Below, in pieces: positions 1 to 9,173 of a stretch of 64,000 bases of DNA. The notes beneath the pieces were generated by a model, which worked only from the letters and a program-made list of their open reading frames with translations, was not told where the DNA came from and searched no databases. Numbering within the stretch: the stretch's first letter is position 1; each line of letters begins with the position of its first letter. Position numbers and translations under genes: made by a program. Source of the stretch: Colwellia psychrerythraea (GTDB lineage Bacteria; Pseudomonadota; Gammaproteobacteria; Enterobacterales; Alteromonadaceae); contig NZ_JQED01000005.1 of assembly GCF_000764225.1 (NCBI RefSeq), forward strand, positions 327,390 through 391,389, read 5' to 3'.

Positions 1-379
1 TGGAGACAGCAGCAGAAGCTAAATTTTCTAACGCTATTTTAAAATCACTTTCTGCAGTGCCTTGATGTAATTCTTTAGCAAGCTCACTAGCAATTAATTC
101 AGCGCTATCGCCTGATAATAAACGTAGGCTTAAACCAAAGTGAAAAATATCGACCAGTTCTAATTGCACTTGAGCGACGTCAATTTCTTGATGTTTCCAC
201 CACTTCCAACCATGATGATCTAACATCTCAGCACATTCTACCCAAATGGCACGATACCATTCATAGCCATTCTCTCGCCATGTATCACTAACACGACTAT
301 TCATCGCATCTTGCATAACCAGCATTTGGCTAATTTGTTTTTCAGCTAAAGAAAGTGCGGTTGATAGTTTTTCGCTCAT
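1..379 (-). CDS. Dimeric dUTPase (all-alpha), 3' end outside window
   Basis: The first 126 residues of an all-alpha dUTP diphosphatase (dUTPase_2, MazG-like fold) are read on the minus strand; the rest lies before base 1. The family hydrolyses dUTP to dUMP and PPi, keeping uracil out of DNA and feeding dTMP synthesis. Visible hallmarks are the segment WRENGYEWYRAIWVECAEML followed by DHHGWKWWK, and a later ELVDIFHF. Together these give the two ExxE/ExxD-type metal-binding helices of the family. The start MSEKLSTAL is the first ATG after stops. The gene is divergent from the GGDEF gene to its right. Identity is recognised from memory of the family; truncation is only by the window edge. Confidence 0.8.
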   Translation of the reverse strand, partial: MSEKLSTALSLAEKQISQMLVMQDAMNSRVSDTWRENGYEWYRAIWVECAEMLDHHGWKWWKHQEIDVAQVQLELVDIFHFGLSLRLLSGDSAELIASELAKELHQGTAESDFKIALENLASAAVS

Positions 380-561
380 GTATTTCTCAAATAATAAAGT
401 CTGTATTGTTATTTTGCCGTAGCTGATAGCTTGTGACAAGTATTTGCTGTTTGTTTTGCTTAAAGAACCACTTTATGGCTATATTAGTTAGGTAAACCTT
501 TTCTCCCTTTGCTTCTTGTTTTCCTCGCATTAAGTAAACGAGTTAGTCCAAGGAGAGCTCC

Positions 562-1440
562 ATGAAGCAAATAGAAAGTTCACTACTACTAAGCTCCGTC
601 ATTGACCTCATTGATGATCTTATTTTCTATAAAGATAAACATTTCAAATATATTGGTTGTAATGCTGCTTTCCTTAGCTTTATCGGTAAAACCTCTGCAG
701 AGCTTCTTGGCAAAGATGATTTTGAGTTATTTGAGCATAATGTAGCTAGTCAGTTCAGAAAACACGATAAGCTCATGCTCGCAGAAGGAAAAATCAGATC
801 TAATGAAGAATGGGTTACCTACCCTAATAATAAAAAAGTCTACCTGTTAACTAAAAAGATCCCTTTTGTTTATGACGGCATCAACACTGGCATTTTAGGT
901 ATTAGTCGGGATATTACTTTATTAGAGAAAGCCAACCAAAAGTTGCAAGAGCAAACTTTGCTCGACGAGCTCACACAGGTTAAAAATAGAAAAGCCTATA
1001 ACCTGAAAATTAAATCGCTACTTGCAGTTTACGAACGCTATCAAACTCCTTTCTCGATCATCAGTATAGACATTGATGACTTTAAAGATATTAATGATAG
1101 TTTTGGTCATGACATGGGCGATACTGTCTTACGAAATTTTGCTGCGCTGCTCGAAAAAAACATTAGAGAAACCGATCACCTGTTTAGAATTGGTGGTGAA
1201 GAATTTGTTATATTATCAGAATCAAAAACTAAGGTGGATGCTATTCAATTAGCCGAGAAGTTGCGGCAAATTGTGGCTTTTACTGAGCTACTTTCAGAAA
1301 TAAAAGTCACCATCAGCTTAGGGATCTGTGAAGTCTCTTTCGGTGATAGCCCAAACTCAATTGCTAAGCGAGTCGATAAGTTGCTTTATGAAGCTAAGTC
1401 AGATGGAAAAAACAAGGTGATTTATCATTCAAAAAAATAA
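562..1440 (+). CDS. PAS-GGDEF diguanylate cyclase
   Basis: Probable cytosolic diguanylate cyclase making cyclic di-GMP from two GTP. Residues about 8-125 form a PAS domain (DDLIFYKDKHFKYIGCN and the GILGISRDITLLE end typical of PAS/PAC). A short helix and a GGDEF domain (about 135-290) follow. The active-site motif is GGEEF at 211-215, and an intact RxxD inhibitory site (R202-E-T-D205) sits five residues before it, so product inhibition is expected. No transmembrane segment is visible. The signal sensed by the PAS domain cannot be read. The start is supported by AAGGAGAG just upstream of the ATG. It converges on the AraC-type gene, and its last codons lie inside a 19-bp inverted repeat. Confidence 0.88.
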   Translation: MKQIESSLLLSSVIDLIDDLIFYKDKHFKYIGCNAAFLSFIGKTSAELLGKDDFELFEHNVASQFRKHDKLMLAEGKIRSNEEWVTYPNNKKVYLLTKKIPFVYDGINTGILGISRDITLLEKANQKLQEQTLLDELTQVKNRKAYNLKIKSLLAVYERYQTPFSIISIDIDDFKDINDSFGHDMGDTVLRNFAALLEKNIRETDHLFRIGGEEFVILSESKTKVDAIQLAEKLRQIVAFTELLSEIKVTISLGICEVSFGDSPNSIAKRVDKLLYEAKSDGKNKVIYHSKK

Positions 1441-1475
1441 ATCATGAAATGCATTAATTTTTTTGAATGATAAAT
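1420..1475. terminator. Convergent 19-bp perfect inverted repeat over the GGDEF stop codon
   Basis: ATTTATCATTCAAAAAAAT at 1420-1438 is exactly complementary to 1457-1475, with an 18-base spacer. The left arm covers the last codons and part of the stop of the GGDEF gene. The right arm ends 8 bases before the stop of the convergent AraC-type gene. The stem is AT-rich with A/T tracts on both sides, which fits a bidirectional terminator or mRNA end stabiliser. The role is inferred from position. Confidence 0.5.
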
Positions 1476-1482
1476 ATACTTA

Positions 1483-2505
1483 TTAACTGAATAGTTTTTT
1501 CCTTACCATAGCTCGATAGTCTTTTGGTGTTATATGTAAATCTTTCTTAAATAGACGTGTTAAGTGTCCTTGGTCTTGATAACCAACCTGATCGGCTATT
1601 TCTTGTATGGTTAAATTACTCGATGCCAACAATTCTTTAGCTGTTTCAATTCTTAATTGCTGCCAGTACTGCGTTGCACGAACGCCTGTTGCGGCTTTGA
1701 ATCGACGGGTGAAAGATCGTTGACTCATACCAAACTGCTTGGCAATTTCTGTCAGCGTTAATTCAGTTGTTAAGTTTGTGCGCAACCAAAATTGAATTTC
1801 AGCTATCAATTCATCAGCGTGTCTATCTCCTGCCCCTTCTAGATAACGCTGTTCTTCATATGGCTTACGTATTTCATGGGAAAAGTTACGCTCAACATTC
1901 TGTGCCGCCTCTTTGCCATAGTGCTGAGCAATGAGATGGACAATAATATCAGCTAGTGCATTTAAGCTTGCTGCACAATATATACGTTCAGATTGAGTAA
2001 TAAAAAAATCAGGTTTTAAATCAACTTGCGGATAATCTCGCTTAAATTGCTCAACATAGTGCCAATGTGTAGTAGCAGAGTGATTATCCAATAAACCAGA
2101 TTCCGCCAAAAAACACACGCCTGTACCAACACCAATAATCGTGCTTCCCTGCTGCCAACACTGTTTTAACCAAGCAACTAGTTTTTTATGATTTTTTATA
2201 ACAGGGCGAGGGTTTCGCCATAAACTCGGCACAATAATGATATCAGGCAAGACTGACTTAGCGACTAACTCACTATCCAGTGTTATATCTGCCATCATGG
2301 TAATGCCCGCACGAGATTTTATATTAACCGCTGATTCACTTAAAAACTGTGTATTAAGTGCTAATACCGATTTATCATAACGCCTAGCAAAGGCTTCACC
2401 GGCGAGTAACATTTCAACAGGTAACGTGACCCCTGTAGCTAAAACATGCGGATAAATAAGTAAATTTACGATTAATTCATCTGTTTTAATACGCTTATTA
2501 GGCAT
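1483..2505 (-). CDS. GlxA-type AraC transcriptional regulator (DJ-1/PfpI + HTH)
   Basis: A 340-residue transcription factor. The N-terminal half (about 12-190) is a DJ-1/PfpI amidotransferase-like domain with the usual elbow GTGVCFLAESGLLDNH, where Cys131 sits at the nucleophile position, followed by the family motif ATTHWHY. The C-terminal part (about 230-335) is an AraC/XylS double helix-turn-helix ending QEIADQVGYQDQGHLTRLFKKDLHITPKDYR. Such GlxA-like regulators often control amine or amino-acid catabolism, but no target is evident here. It is divergent from fabY (about 150 bp between starts), so the two could share a control region. The start has AGGGAA upstream. Function as a regulator is firm; the ligand is unknown. 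Confidence 0.88.
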   Translation of the reverse strand: MPNKRIKTDELIVNLLIYPHVLATGVTLPVEMLLAGEAFARRYDKSVLALNTQFLSESAVNIKSRAGITMMADITLDSELVAKSVLPDIIIVPSLWRNPRPVIKNHKKLVAWLKQCWQQGSTIIGVGTGVCFLAESGLLDNHSATTHWHYVEQFKRDYPQVDLKPDFFITQSERIYCAASLNALADIIVHLIAQHYGKEAAQNVERNFSHEIRKPYEEQRYLEGAGDRHADELIAEIQFWLRTNLTTELTLTEIAKQFGMSQRSFTRRFKAATGVRATQYWQQLRIETAKELLASSNLTIQEIADQVGYQDQGHLTRLFKKDLHITPKDYRAMVRKKLFS

Positions 2506-2655
2506 AATTTATTCCCTATACATTACTTGTGGCCATTATAGCATGAGACAAGGCCGTTTTGGCTCATTATTATTTTGTGGAGCCATTAGAATAGACACCA
2601 TCAAACGCAATACTCTTATTTTGCATTTATTCAAATTCTTTAAGTGGATTATCAC

Positions 2656-4551
2656 ATGACTCGTTTACCTTTAATTATTGGCATGGGCGGTATTAATGCT
2701 TCAGGTCGCACTTCATTTCATCAAGGATTTCGACGTATAGTAATCGACAAGTTAACGGCACAAGCTCGCCAAGAAACCTTTGTCGGTTTAGCTAGCTTAA
2801 TGAAAATTATCACAAAAAGAGACGACACTTTAGTTGATGCTGACGGTAACCTTGTTTTAGCTGAAGAGATAGAAAGTAAATTTGGTCAACAAATACTTGC
2901 GGGTACCTTAATTCGTAAAATTGAAAAAAATCATTTTGATCCCGATGCAACACACTGGCATCAAAAAATGAAAGTCAGCCCTACAGATACACCTATTACA
3001 TTTGAATTACGTGCGAAAGAATTACCTGTACCGGTACCTAGCTCATGGTTAGTGTCTGACCTTGGTAAAGGGAAGGTCTCTGTCGAAATTCCTGAGCAAC
3101 TAACTTTTACTCACGATTCTTATCGAGATAACCCGATTAAAGCCGCTGGTCAATTCCCTACTGGATTTGAACCTACTGAGCTTTACAAGAGCCGAAACCA
3201 TCCACGTGGTTTACAGGTCACAATTTTTGCCGCAACTGATGCTATTCGCTCTACAGGATTAGAGTGGGATGCTATTTTAGATAAAATTAGCCCTGATGAA
3301 ATAGGTACTTACTCTGCTTCAATAGCAGGACAAATGCATGATGAGGGTTTTGGTGGCTTAGTTAAGAGTCGTTTAACCGGCTCGCGTGTTAGCACTAAGC
3401 AATTAGCGTTGGGCCTAAATACTATGTCTACCGATTTTATCAATGCTTATGTAACTGGCAATGTCGGCACGACGTTTACTAGCTCTGGGGCTTGTGCAAC
3501 ATTTTTGTATAATCTACGCGCCGCAACACATGACATGGCTGCTGGTCGAACACGTGTCGCTATTGTTGGTAGTAGTGAAACGCCTATCACGCCAGAGATG
3601 ATTGAAGGTTTTGGCAACATGAGTGCATTAGCCAATGAAGAAGGACTAAAAAAACTTGATGGTACTGATACTGCAGATCACCGACGAACTAGTCGTCCAT
3701 TTGGCCACAATTGTGGTTTTACCATGGGTGAAGGCGCACAATTTGTTGTATTGATGGATGATGCTCTCGCACTAGAAATGGGTGCAAAAGTACTTGGCTC
3801 TGTTGCCGATGTATTCATTAATGCCGACGGTTACAAAAAATCGATTACAGCACCTGGCCCTGGTAACTATATTACGATGGCCAAATCAGTAGCTTTAGCC
3901 GAGCAAGTATTGGGCAAAGAAGCATTACAAGAACGTAGCTTTATTTTGGCGCATGGTTCTAGTACACCACAAAACCGCGTTACTGAGTCATTAATTTACC
4001 ATAAAGTTGCAGAATGCTTTAACATCGATAATTGGCCGGTTGCTGCACCTAAAGCGTATATCGGTCATACATTAGGCCCTGCTAGTGGCGATCAAATGGC
4101 AATGGCATTAGGTATTTTTAGCGATAATATTATGCCTGGTATTACCACAATTGATGAAGTTGCTGAAGATGTTCATAACGAGCACCTAAATATTGCAACT
4201 GATCACTGGCATTGTCCAGATATGGACATTGCATTTATCAATTCTAAAGGCTTTGGTGGGAATAACGCTACTGCTACTGTTTTTTCTCCGAAAGTAAGTT
4301 TAGCCATGATGGAAAAGCGTTATGGTGCAGAGGCCATGGAAACCTATCAACAAAAATTAGTTGAAGTAGAAAAAGCCCAACAAGTTTACCGTGATAACGC
4401 TAATGATGGTCAATTCGATTTAATTTATAAGTTTGGTGAAGGTCTGATTAATGAAGCTGATATTGAGTTAACAAGCGACAGTTTAACTTTCGCTGAATTT
4501 AAGAACAGTATTGCACTACCTAATCAAAACCCGTTTGATGATATGGTCTAA
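2656..4551 (+). CDS. fabY: FabY-type beta-ketoacyl-ACP synthase
   Basis: A large (631-residue) ketosynthase resembling Pseudomonas aeruginosa FabY, which starts fatty-acid synthesis by condensing acetyl-CoA with malonyl-ACP. The thiolase-fold catalytic triad is visible: Cys280 in SSGACATFLYN, one His in ILAHGSSTPQNR and one His in AYIGHTLGPASGD. The N-terminus MTRLPLIIGMGGINASGRTS matches the FabY start. I therefore place the start at this ATG rather than at the in-frame GTG 12 bases upstream; AAGTGGA precedes it. The length fits FabY and is well above ordinary FabB/FabF (about 410). A role in fatty-acid initiation is inferred from the family; a PUFA-synthase fragment is less likely because no ACP or acyltransferase domain is present. 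Confidence 0.83.
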   Translation: MTRLPLIIGMGGINASGRTSFHQGFRRIVIDKLTAQARQETFVGLASLMKIITKRDDTLVDADGNLVLAEEIESKFGQQILAGTLIRKIEKNHFDPDATHWHQKMKVSPTDTPITFELRAKELPVPVPSSWLVSDLGKGKVSVEIPEQLTFTHDSYRDNPIKAAGQFPTGFEPTELYKSRNHPRGLQVTIFAATDAIRSTGLEWDAILDKISPDEIGTYSASIAGQMHDEGFGGLVKSRLTGSRVSTKQLALGLNTMSTDFINAYVTGNVGTTFTSSGACATFLYNLRAATHDMAAGRTRVAIVGSSETPITPEMIEGFGNMSALANEEGLKKLDGTDTADHRRTSRPFGHNCGFTMGEGAQFVVLMDDALALEMGAKVLGSVADVFINADGYKKSITAPGPGNYITMAKSVALAEQVLGKEALQERSFILAHGSSTPQNRVTESLIYHKVAECFNIDNWPVAAPKAYIGHTLGPASGDQMAMALGIFSDNIMPGITTIDEVAEDVHNEHLNIATDHWHCPDMDIAFINSKGFGGNNATATVFSPKVSLAMMEKRYGAEAMETYQQKLVEVEKAQQVYRDNANDGQFDLIYKFGEGLINEADIELTSDSLTFAEFKNSIALPNQNPFDDMV

Positions 4552-4566
4552 TAGCAATCCAAGAAA

Positions 4567-4599
4567 GGTATTAGCTTGCTTATTTAGCAAGTTAATACC
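4567..4599 (+). terminator. Hairpin after fabY
   Basis: GGTATTAGCTTGC (4567-4579) pairs with GCAAGTTAATACC (4587-4599), 13 pairs with one G-U, loop of 7. No clean U-tract follows (only TCTGTCTTTCTTTT 9-22 bases on). It may be a weak terminator or a 3'-end protecting hairpin between fabY and the exporter gene. Confidence 0.4.
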
Positions 4600-4685
4600 A
4601 GATATGCTTCTGTCTTTCTTTTAAGTGAATAGTCGAGTCACTTCTGTTTCAACTGTAGTACTCCTAAACAAAAACAAGGAAAAAT

Positions 4686-5543
4686 ATGACTCGACTTCGC
4701 ATCATTATTATCACCTTTCTCTCACTATCTGCCTTTGCGGCTAACTCACTCATCACCCGTTATGCGCTAGAACAAACAACAATTGATGAAGCCAGCTTTA
4801 TTATGCTTCGAGTGGTCTCTGGAGCACTTTTCTTAGGGATATATTTAACGATAAAAAAAGATAAAAAAATTTCACAAGGTGGTACTTGGTTTGCGGCTTT
4901 TGCTTTGTTTATTTATGCGGTGAGTTTTACCTATGGTTATGGGCTGATCGCAGCGGGGACTGGTGCTTTATTGCTTTTTGGCTCAGTGCAAATAACCATG
5001 ACAATTGCTGGCTACCGTGAAGGAGAACGACTAAATGTAATACAATTAGTCGGCTTTATTTTAGCCATTGCTGGGCTAGTGATTTTAATGCTGCCGGGCA
5101 TCAGCGCACCTTCTTTAATAGGAGCATCCTTGATGTGTATTTCAGGAATCGCTTGGAGTATTTATACATTACAAGGCAGAGGAGCTAGAAACCCCGCCGC
5201 TAGCACTGCCGGTAATTTTATCAAAGCAGCCCCTATGGCAACGCTGTTATGGCTCATGGTTTATCTGTCGACAAATAATACTATTTCATTAGCAAACACA
5301 GGTGTCATTTATGCGTTGCTGTCCGGTATTGTCACTTCTGGAATAGGGTATATCATTTGGTATAGCGTATTACCTGAACTTAAAGCGACTCAAGCTGCCA
5401 TTGTGCAATTAAGTGTGCCGCTCTTAGTCACATTGGCAGGTGCCCTATTACTGAGTGAGGCGATTACATTACGTATTGTGATCGCTTCTATAGCTATCTT
5501 AATCGGTACCATGCTAGTACTGTCTTTTAAACGTAAGCATTAA
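4686..5543 (+). CDS. EamA/DMT-superfamily exporter
   Basis: An inner-membrane protein of 285 residues with about ten hydrophobic helices arranged as two EamA repeats (roughly residues 5-130 and 140-280), the pattern of drug/metabolite transporters. It begins MTRLRIIIITFLSLSAFAANSLITRYAL and ends with a short basic tail FKRKH, expected on the cytoplasmic side. Members export amino acids, metabolites or drugs; the substrate cannot be told from sequence. AACAAGGAAAAAT precedes the ATG. It follows fabY on the same strand after 134 bases with a hairpin in between, so it is probably a separate transcript. Confidence 0.8.
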   Translation: MTRLRIIIITFLSLSAFAANSLITRYALEQTTIDEASFIMLRVVSGALFLGIYLTIKKDKKISQGGTWFAAFALFIYAVSFTYGYGLIAAGTGALLLFGSVQITMTIAGYREGERLNVIQLVGFILAIAGLVILMLPGISAPSLIGASLMCISGIAWSIYTLQGRGARNPAASTAGNFIKAAPMATLLWLMVYLSTNNTISLANTGVIYALLSGIVTSGIGYIIWYSVLPELKATQAAIVQLSVPLLVTLAGALLLSEAITLRIVIASIAILIGTMLVLSFKRKH

Positions 5544-5708
5544 TCGTCTTTTCGTCCTCAATTGCTAGCATCATAGCATTGAAAAAGTGGTATCAACAAT
5601 ACCGCTTAAATGCACTCTTATTTACACCAGTCAATAAAGCTGTACATAAAACCAGTAAACGATTTATACTTAAACCTTTGTTGTTTCTCACTAACACTTG
5701 GATATGGC

Positions 5709-7658
5709 TTGAAACTCTACATTGCCGAAAAACCGAGTTTAGGTCGCGCTATTGCAGCTGCATTACCTAAGCCACAAAAAAATCATAAAACACACATCGA
5801 ACTCGCTAATGGTGATGTGGTCAGTTGGTGTATCGGACATATTTTGGCGCAAGCAGATCCTGAAGACTATGACGCCGAATTAAAAAAATGGCGCATGGAT
5901 AATCTGCCCATAGTGCCGCAACAATGGCAATTAAAACCAATCGCTCGTACTCGTTCACAATTGACTGTCTTAAGAAAATTGGTCAAGCAAGCCAACGAAA
6001 TTATTCACGCAGGCGATCCCGACAGGGAGGGTCAATTACTCGTTGATGAAGTAATTGATTACTTTAAATTATCGAAAGCCAAAAAGGCTAACGTTAAACG
6101 TTTGCTGATCAGCGATTTAAACTTACCTGCCGTAAAACGCGCACTTAACTCACTAAAACCTAATAGTGATTTTATGCCGCTATCAATTTCTGCTTTAGCA
6201 CGTTCACGTGCTGATTGGCTTTATGGTATTAACCTCACCCGTGCTTATACTTTGCAAGGACAAAAAACAGGTTATAACTCAGTATTATCTGTGGGCCGTG
6301 TGCAAACACCTTTATTAGGTCTAGTCGTTAGACGTGAGCAAGAAATATCAAACTTCATCAGTAAGCCATTCTTCCAAGTACAGGCACATATTGCCCTAAA
6401 CTCAGATGAAGGGGTCGCTTTCACGGCAAAATGGCAGCCAAGTGAAAACTGCCAACCTTATTGTGATGAAGAAGGTCGGGTGCTGGTGAAAGCATTAGCT
6501 GAGAATGTTGTTAATCGCATTGAGAATCAAGCAGCTACTATCAGTAACATTGACAGTAATGAAAAACAGCAGGCCGCCCCTCTGCCCTTTAATTTGTCAC
6601 AATTACAAATTAGTGCAGCTAAGCAGTTTTCTATGAATGCCAAGCTGGTACTGGATGTCTGCCAAGCATTGTACGAAAAACATCAGTTGATTACCTATCC
6701 TCGTTCAGATTGTCGTTATTTACCTAAAGGGCAATTAAAGCAAGCTAGTGGCATTGTTAACATGCTAGCTAACTCATCATTGCCTTGTAATAAACCCGCT
6801 CAAGGGGCAAATACTTCTCTAGTGAGTAAAGCTTGGAATGATAAAAAAATAACCGCCCATCATGCGATTATTCCAACCGAGAAATCACCTGAACGCATTA
6901 ACTTAAATACCTTTGAAAAAAATGTCTATTTACTGATTGTTCGTCAGTATTTAGCGCAATTTTATCCTGCTTATATATATCAGCAAACTAAGGTGAATTT
7001 ATTGATTGCCGGAGGGCACTTTGTAAGCCAAGCAAAAACAGAGAAACAGCTGGGCTGGCAAGTATTATTCCCAAAAAGTAATAAAACGAACAGCCAAAAC
7101 AAGTTAGCACAAGAAAGTGATAAGGAGCAAACATTACCTCCACTAACAAAAGGGCAAGTGCTGCATTGCAAACATGGTCAGTTGATAGAGAAACACACGT
7201 CACCACCGCAATCTTTTACTGATGCAACGCTGCTCGGTGCTATGACGGGTATTTCCCGTTACGTCAATGACGCAGCCATTAAAAAAGTATTGAAAGACAC
7301 CGACGGTCTAGGTACAGACGCCACCCGCGCCGGCATCATTGATTTACTCTTTAAACGTGGTTTTTTACAACGTCAAGGTAAAGCAATAACCGCAACAGAA
7401 GTCGGTATTGCCTTAATCAATGCTCTACCTCTAAAGGCCACGCTCCCCGATATGACTGCGCAATGGGAAGCAACACTCACTGCAATCAGCGAAAAGAATG
7501 CCAGCTATTTAAGTTTCATGCAGCCGTTGACAAATACAGTGAATGAGATGGTACAAGGAGCCGGCCAGCAATCTTTTGCAGGCTTACCTAAAGTTGCTTT
7601 TAAGCCAAAACGCCGTAAAAAAACCTTTCAGAAAAAGGCGGCTAGAAAGGCAAGTTAA
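5709..7658 (+). CDS. topB: DNA topoisomerase III (TTG start)
   Basis: Type IA topoisomerase of 649 residues that decatenates DNA by single-strand passage. It opens LKLYIAEKPSLGRAIAAAL (TOPRIM lysine/glutamate region) and has the metal-binding acidic motif HAGDPDREGQLL. The active-site tyrosine lies in LITYPRSDCRYLP and a conserved GLGTDATRAGIID follows. The reading frame is open further upstream, but family members begin at MKLYIAEKPS. I therefore choose the TTG at 5709, which has GGAT about eight bases upstream; the 33 extra residues otherwise gained look non-coding. The length is close to E. coli TopB (about 653). No C-terminal zinc finger is present; the tail is a lysine/arginine-rich stretch (KPKRRKKTFQKKAARKAS) likely to bind DNA. 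Confidence 0.9.
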   Translation: MKLYIAEKPSLGRAIAAALPKPQKNHKTHIELANGDVVSWCIGHILAQADPEDYDAELKKWRMDNLPIVPQQWQLKPIARTRSQLTVLRKLVKQANEIIHAGDPDREGQLLVDEVIDYFKLSKAKKANVKRLLISDLNLPAVKRALNSLKPNSDFMPLSISALARSRADWLYGINLTRAYTLQGQKTGYNSVLSVGRVQTPLLGLVVRREQEISNFISKPFFQVQAHIALNSDEGVAFTAKWQPSENCQPYCDEEGRVLVKALAENVVNRIENQAATISNIDSNEKQQAAPLPFNLSQLQISAAKQFSMNAKLVLDVCQALYEKHQLITYPRSDCRYLPKGQLKQASGIVNMLANSSLPCNKPAQGANTSLVSKAWNDKKITAHHAIIPTEKSPERINLNTFEKNVYLLIVRQYLAQFYPAYIYQQTKVNLLIAGGHFVSQAKTEKQLGWQVLFPKSNKTNSQNKLAQESDKEQTLPPLTKGQVLHCKHGQLIEKHTSPPQSFTDATLLGAMTGISRYVNDAAIKKVLKDTDGLGTDATRAGIIDLLFKRGFLQRQGKAITATEVGIALINALPLKATLPDMTAQWEATLTAISEKNASYLSFMQPLTNTVNEMVQGAGQQSFAGLPKVAFKPKRRKKTFQKKAARKAS

Positions 7659-7820
7659 CATTATTTGACTCAAGATAAGTGTTAAAAAAAGTACGCTTTC
7701 ATGCTTCCTTGTACGCTAGGGAATTTACCTTTTCCTAGTAAATTATTTTATAGAATAATAGCTTACAAATTTGAAGATTAAAGTAATTTGAGAGCGGGAT
7801 AGCCAATGCATAAATGATTG

Positions 7821-8249
7821 CTATGCCGTATCTAAACTGTTCTTAAGAGCGCCAAGTAATGCCATATAGATGGGATCACAAAACTCCGTCACTGCATTTT
7901 CATTATCTGAAGTGAAGCTAGAACTCCATTCAACTAATACACCTGTACTACTTTCAGACAAGTTAACCATTCCTAGATAGTTGTCTACTGCCGACTTAGC
8001 AATAGCACCTGGCCCGTCATCAATTGAATAAGTAAAGGTATAATTACTGGTATCTACTGAGACTAAGGTTTCGTGAATAACACCATTTAAAATGCGCTTG
8101 GCACCTACTTCAGTTCCACTAGTTGTGCCAACTTTATCTAAAGAGGTGATAACTCCTTTTGCCCACGACATATCATGAAAATTGGCTATTTGTTGCCAAA
8201 CAGCCTCGATTGACGCATCAATAACGATATTGTTGTAACATCTACCCAT
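7821..8249 (-). CDS. SRPBCC-family protein (polyketide cyclase/START-like)
   Basis: A 142-residue single-domain protein of the SRPBCC helix-grip fold. It begins MGRCYNNIVIDASIEAVWQQIANFHDMSWAKGV, the typical opening strand and helix, and ends with the long C-terminal helix FCDPIYMALLGALKNSLD. The family binds small hydrophobic ligands; no ligand or catalytic residue can be named. The frame is open for 32 more residues upstream, but the ATG at 8249 is preceded by a strong GGGGGC and starts exactly where the family fold starts, so I use it. It is divergent from the potassium-channel gene. Confidence 0.72.
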   Translation of the reverse strand: MGRCYNNIVIDASIEAVWQQIANFHDMSWAKGVITSLDKVGTTSGTEVGAKRILNGVIHETLVSVDTSNYTFTYSIDDGPGAIAKSAVDNYLGMVNLSESSTGVLVEWSSSFTSDNENAVTEFCDPIYMALLGALKNSLDTA

Positions 8250-8451
8250 GATTGCCCCCAGATCTAAAAGCATAAAATGTATAATTAAGTTTATGTCATC
8301 GTAGTAAAATTGCCAATTAACAGAAAAGTAAAGATATATAGGCATTGGCCTTTAACATTTATTGCTCTGATTATCCACGAGCAAATACTTTGCTATCAAC
8401 ACGGATTGTAATATCATCAAAATATTCTGAATAACAAGCAAAGAGATAAAG

Positions 8452-8937
8452 ATGATTATTCTGCAAAATGCCATGGAAAAAAGTAACTTATATAAGGTTG
8501 ATGAATTTGGTGTGAAAAACTACAATTATGGCATTTTAGCTATATTATCTTTCATCCTTTTTGCCTTTATTAACGTCAGTTTAGGGTATGTCACCTTTGT
8601 AGCAGAAACCGCTGTAGAAGGCTCCCCCGTGAAAAATTATGCCGATGCTTTTTGGCTAATGCTGATGTCATCTACTACCATAGGTTTTGGTGATGTCTAT
8701 CCGATTACCTTAGCAGGTCGTATTGCTGTTTTTGCGATGTTCATATTAGGTGTCGGCATATTAGGTGGAGTTGGCGCTGTTTTTGCCAACAAGGTTTTTG
8801 GCTTTGCTGATACCAATATAAAAAATAGAGAGCTAAGACAGCAAAACGAAGAAATATTGTTACAAAATGACAAAATTTATCAAAAATTATCGGCGCTAGA
8901 AGATAAGTTGGCTGCCTTTGAGAAAGAAACTAAGTAA
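8452..8937 (+). CDS. Two-helix potassium channel with C-terminal coiled coil
   Basis: A 161-residue ion channel of the Ion_trans_2 type. One transmembrane helix (about 28-50) precedes a pore helix and the selectivity filter TTIGFGD (about 76-82); a second helix follows (about 93-115). The cytoplasmic tail (about 120-161) is rich in Q/E/L heptads (QQNEEILLQNDKIYQKLSAL) and predicts a coiled coil, plausibly the tetramerising element. TIGFGD differs by one residue from the TVGYGD of most K+ channels but is an accepted K+ filter. No RCK/TrkA-N regulatory domain is attached. AAAGAGATAAAG precedes the ATG; a second ATG seven codons in is possible. Confidence 0.85.
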   Translation: MIILQNAMEKSNLYKVDEFGVKNYNYGILAILSFILFAFINVSLGYVTFVAETAVEGSPVKNYADAFWLMLMSSTTIGFGDVYPITLAGRIAVFAMFILGVGILGGVGAVFANKVFGFADTNIKNRELRQQNEEILLQNDKIYQKLSALEDKLAAFEKETK

Positions 8938-9041
8938 TACATTGCCATTGAATAAATTACAACAAAGCAAATCCACCATAAAAACAAAGACTTACATAGG
9001 TACCCTGCTTAATTCTTTCTGGAATAATAGCCATAGAGCAT

Positions 9042-9083
9042 TTGACAATTACCTCCTCTTTTTTGCAGTATATTGGAGGTAAT
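9042..9083 (+). promoter_or_regulatory. TTGACA followed by 9-bp inverted repeat upstream of the RIO kinase gene
   Basis: TTGACA at 9042-9047 is directly followed by ATTACCTCC (9048-9056), whose exact complement GGAGGTAAT is at 9075-9083; TATATT lies between them at 9069-9074. The 21-base gap between the two hexamers is too long for a standard sigma-70 promoter, so the promoter reading is weak. The inverted repeat itself is exact and about 90 bases before the gene. It may be an operator or an RNA hairpin. Confidence 0.35.
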
Positions 9084-9173
9084 CACTTCATAAAAGCCAA
9101 GTCTATTCGTCTCTCTTAAGTTACAAACCATGTTTTACTATCTTCCTTAACGCATCTGAGGTATAACAGCGCA

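Noticed and set aside
5610..5708. 33-residue N-terminal extension of topoisomerase III
   Set aside because: Not conserved in the family; the TTG at 5709 starts exactly at the family N-terminus and has a GGAT upstream.
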